In this document: positions 14,500 to 15,136 of the stretch, one piece after another
Numbering within the stretch: the stretch's first letter is position 1
How the letters are laid out: each line of letters opens with the position of its first letter
NCBI GenBank assembly: GCA_041941305.1
Contig: JBGTQJ010000108.1
Coordinates: 1 to 15,136, forward strand
Origin: JANSWP01 sp041941305
Lineage (GTDB): Bacteria > Bacteroidota > Bacteroidia > Chitinophagales > Saprospiraceae
DNA: 15,136 nt
Direction of reading: 5' to 3'
The notes under the pieces: model-generated
The model's database searches: none
What the model was told of the DNA's origin: nothing
The model's input: only the letters and a program-made list of their open reading frames with translations
Program-made: the position numbers and the translations under genes

Positions 14500-14973
14500 C
14501 TAGACAAAGATAAGAAGCAATTGAAGAACAAGGTTGGCATAAATACCCGCAAGAACATCATCTGACATTATTCCCCAACCGTGGGGGAGATTTTCCAGTT
14601 TTCTGATCCCTAGTGGTTTCCAGATATCAAAAACTCTAAAGAGGAAAAAAGAAAGAATGAGGTTTGAAATAGAAAAAGGAATGAATAATAAGGCAACCCA
14701 TTGCCCTACTATTTCGTCAATGACAATTTGGGACGGATCTTTTCCCCATTTTTTTTCCAGTTTTTTGCTTGCCCAAACGCCAGGTACAAAGAATAAAACA
14801 ATCAAAAAAAGGAGTAGAAGCTGAAAGGAAAATAGCCCGGATAGATTATTGGTCCAAAAGATAAAAAGGCTCCCAAAAAGCAGAATTCCGACAAATGAAC
14901 CAACCGTTCCTGAAGCAATGGGAGCATAACCACTCCCAAACCCGGTAGCAAATACTTTTATAATGATAGACAT
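14500..14973 (-). CDS. pgpA: Phosphatidylglycerophosphatase A
   Basis: A 157-aa inner-membrane phosphatase that dephosphorylates phosphatidylglycerol phosphate to phosphatidylglycerol. The family signatures are all visible: GFGSGYAPIASGTVGS (11-26), VIDEIVGQW with Asp86/Glu87, FRVFDIWKP (112-120) and GWGIMSDDVLAGIYA with Asp138/Asp139. Hydrophobic segments lie at about 27-40, 47-66, 91-112 and 140-157. I chose the ATG at 14971-14973 because MSIIIKVFATGFGSGYAPIA matches the family N-terminus; a frame-compatible ATG at 15015 would add 14 polar residues (MLCKVPNDSFKNQK) not expected in the family. This is a core lipid gene and not obviously linked to its neighbours. Confidence 0.93.
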   Translation of the reverse strand: MSIIIKVFATGFGSGYAPIASGTVGSFVGILLFGSLFIFWTNNLSGLFSFQLLLLFLIVLFFVPGVWASKKLEKKWGKDPSQIVIDEIVGQWVALLFIPFSISNLILSFFLFRVFDIWKPLGIRKLENLPHGWGIMSDDVLAGIYANLVLQLLLIFV

Positions 14974-15018
14974 TTTTTGGTTTTTGAAAGAATCATTTGG
15001 TACTTTACACAGCACCTA

Positions 15019-15056
15019 AGGGGAGAAACAGGCTGGAACCAGCTTGTTTCTCTCCT
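15019..15056. other. Long near-perfect hairpin upstream of pgpA
   Basis: The arm at 15019-15036 pairs with 15039-15056 over 18 positions, with two G-T wobbles and a 2-base AA centre, so in practice a loop of about four. It begins 46 bases upstream of the preferred pgpA start. On either strand it lacks a T run after the stem, so it is not a standard intrinsic terminator. A GC-rich patch (15068-15092) adjoins it. It could be a leader structure, the end of an upstream transcript or a small palindromic repeat. Confidence 0.65.
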
Positions 15057-15115
15057 AAAAACTTCTCCCGAGCCGCCCGCGAGGGCAGGGCTGTTAAGTT
15101 CTATTATTGAAAGTC

Positions 15116-15136
15116 AAAATGTAAAATGTAAAATGA
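15116..15136. repeat. Heptanucleotide array (AAAATGT) cut by the window edge
   Basis: Three units AAAATGT, AAAATGT, AAAATGA run exactly to the last base of the window, so the array may continue outside it. Rotated as ATGTAAA, it matches ATTCAAA of the 5632-5666 array at five of seven positions. On the minus strand it reads as repeated TACATTTT, close to the Bacteroidota -7 form, which may be coincidental. Confidence 0.65.

Noticed and set aside
14974..15015. Upstream in-frame start for pgpA at 15015
   Set aside because: It adds 14 polar residues before a complete family N-terminus; the ATG at 14973 is the better start.
8575..15025. Exact 12-mer CTCCCCTTAGGT at 8575-8586 and in reverse at 15014-15025, each near a hairpin
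   Set aside because: Chance 12-base matches are expected several times in a 15-kb window on both strands, and the flanking sequences do not align.
2545..15086. GCGAGGGC found in three intergenic gaps (2547-2554, 7220-7227, 15079-15086)
   Set aside because: It is only 8-10 bases long with no shared flanks; it could be a trace of a dispersed repeat but is not supportable from this window alone.

Overview
The window looks like a chromosomal segment of a Bacteroidota bacterium, most likely a Saprospiria/Cytophaga-type marine or gliding lineage. This rests on two secreted repeat proteins ending in type IX secretion (T9SS) signals: a gliding-motility-associated C-terminal (CHU_C/type B) domain at 3760-5583 and a type A sorting domain at 12118-14394. 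Intergenic DNA is AT-rich, genes mostly lack Shine-Dalgarno sites, and several upstream regions hold matches to the Bacteroidota promoter form (TTG ... TAnnTTTG). The species cannot be fixed from the sequence.

Layout. (1) 100-2513, minus strand: two tandem, equally long (357 aa) beta-ketoacyl-ACP synthase III-like enzymes, about 63% identical by hand count, both with intact Cys-His-Asn triads. (2) 2682-7052, plus strand: an exported N-terminal-nucleophile asparaginase/glycosylasparaginase, a 607-aa secreted repeat protein with a CHU_C tail, and a dihydropyrimidinase/D-hydantoinase. (3) 7312-11961: a surface-polysaccharide region with a GT2 glycosyltransferase (minus), a lipoprotein resembling polysaccharide lyases (plus), then a GT4 glycosyltransferase and a NodB-type polysaccharide deacetylase (minus, overlapping by 4 bases). 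(4) 12118-14394, minus: a 758-aa secreted protein made of eight Ig-like repeats and a T9SS tail, with no enzymatic head. (5) 14500-14973, minus: phosphatidylglycerophosphatase A.

How the genes may work together: the GT4/deacetylase pair is probably one translational unit building and N-deacetylating a surface glycan. The lyase-like lipoprotein nearby could trim or release such a glycan. The asparaginase and hydantoinase both hydrolyse amide/imide bonds and could serve nitrogen salvage, but no other pathway gene is present.

The most unusual structure is outside the genes. Five separate intergenic spots carry short tandem arrays whose unit is always 7 bases although the unit sequence differs: 55-95, 5632-5666, 8307-8364, 9732-9768 and 15116-15136. 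They fall into a CAGTnnn-like family and an AT-rich family, and each abuts a gene start or stop or, for the last, the window edge. Two long hairpins (8640-8681 and 15019-15056) sit upstream of gene starts. I see no tRNA, rRNA, CRISPR array, insertion sequence or phage gene. I did not identify a complete new defence or biosynthetic system.
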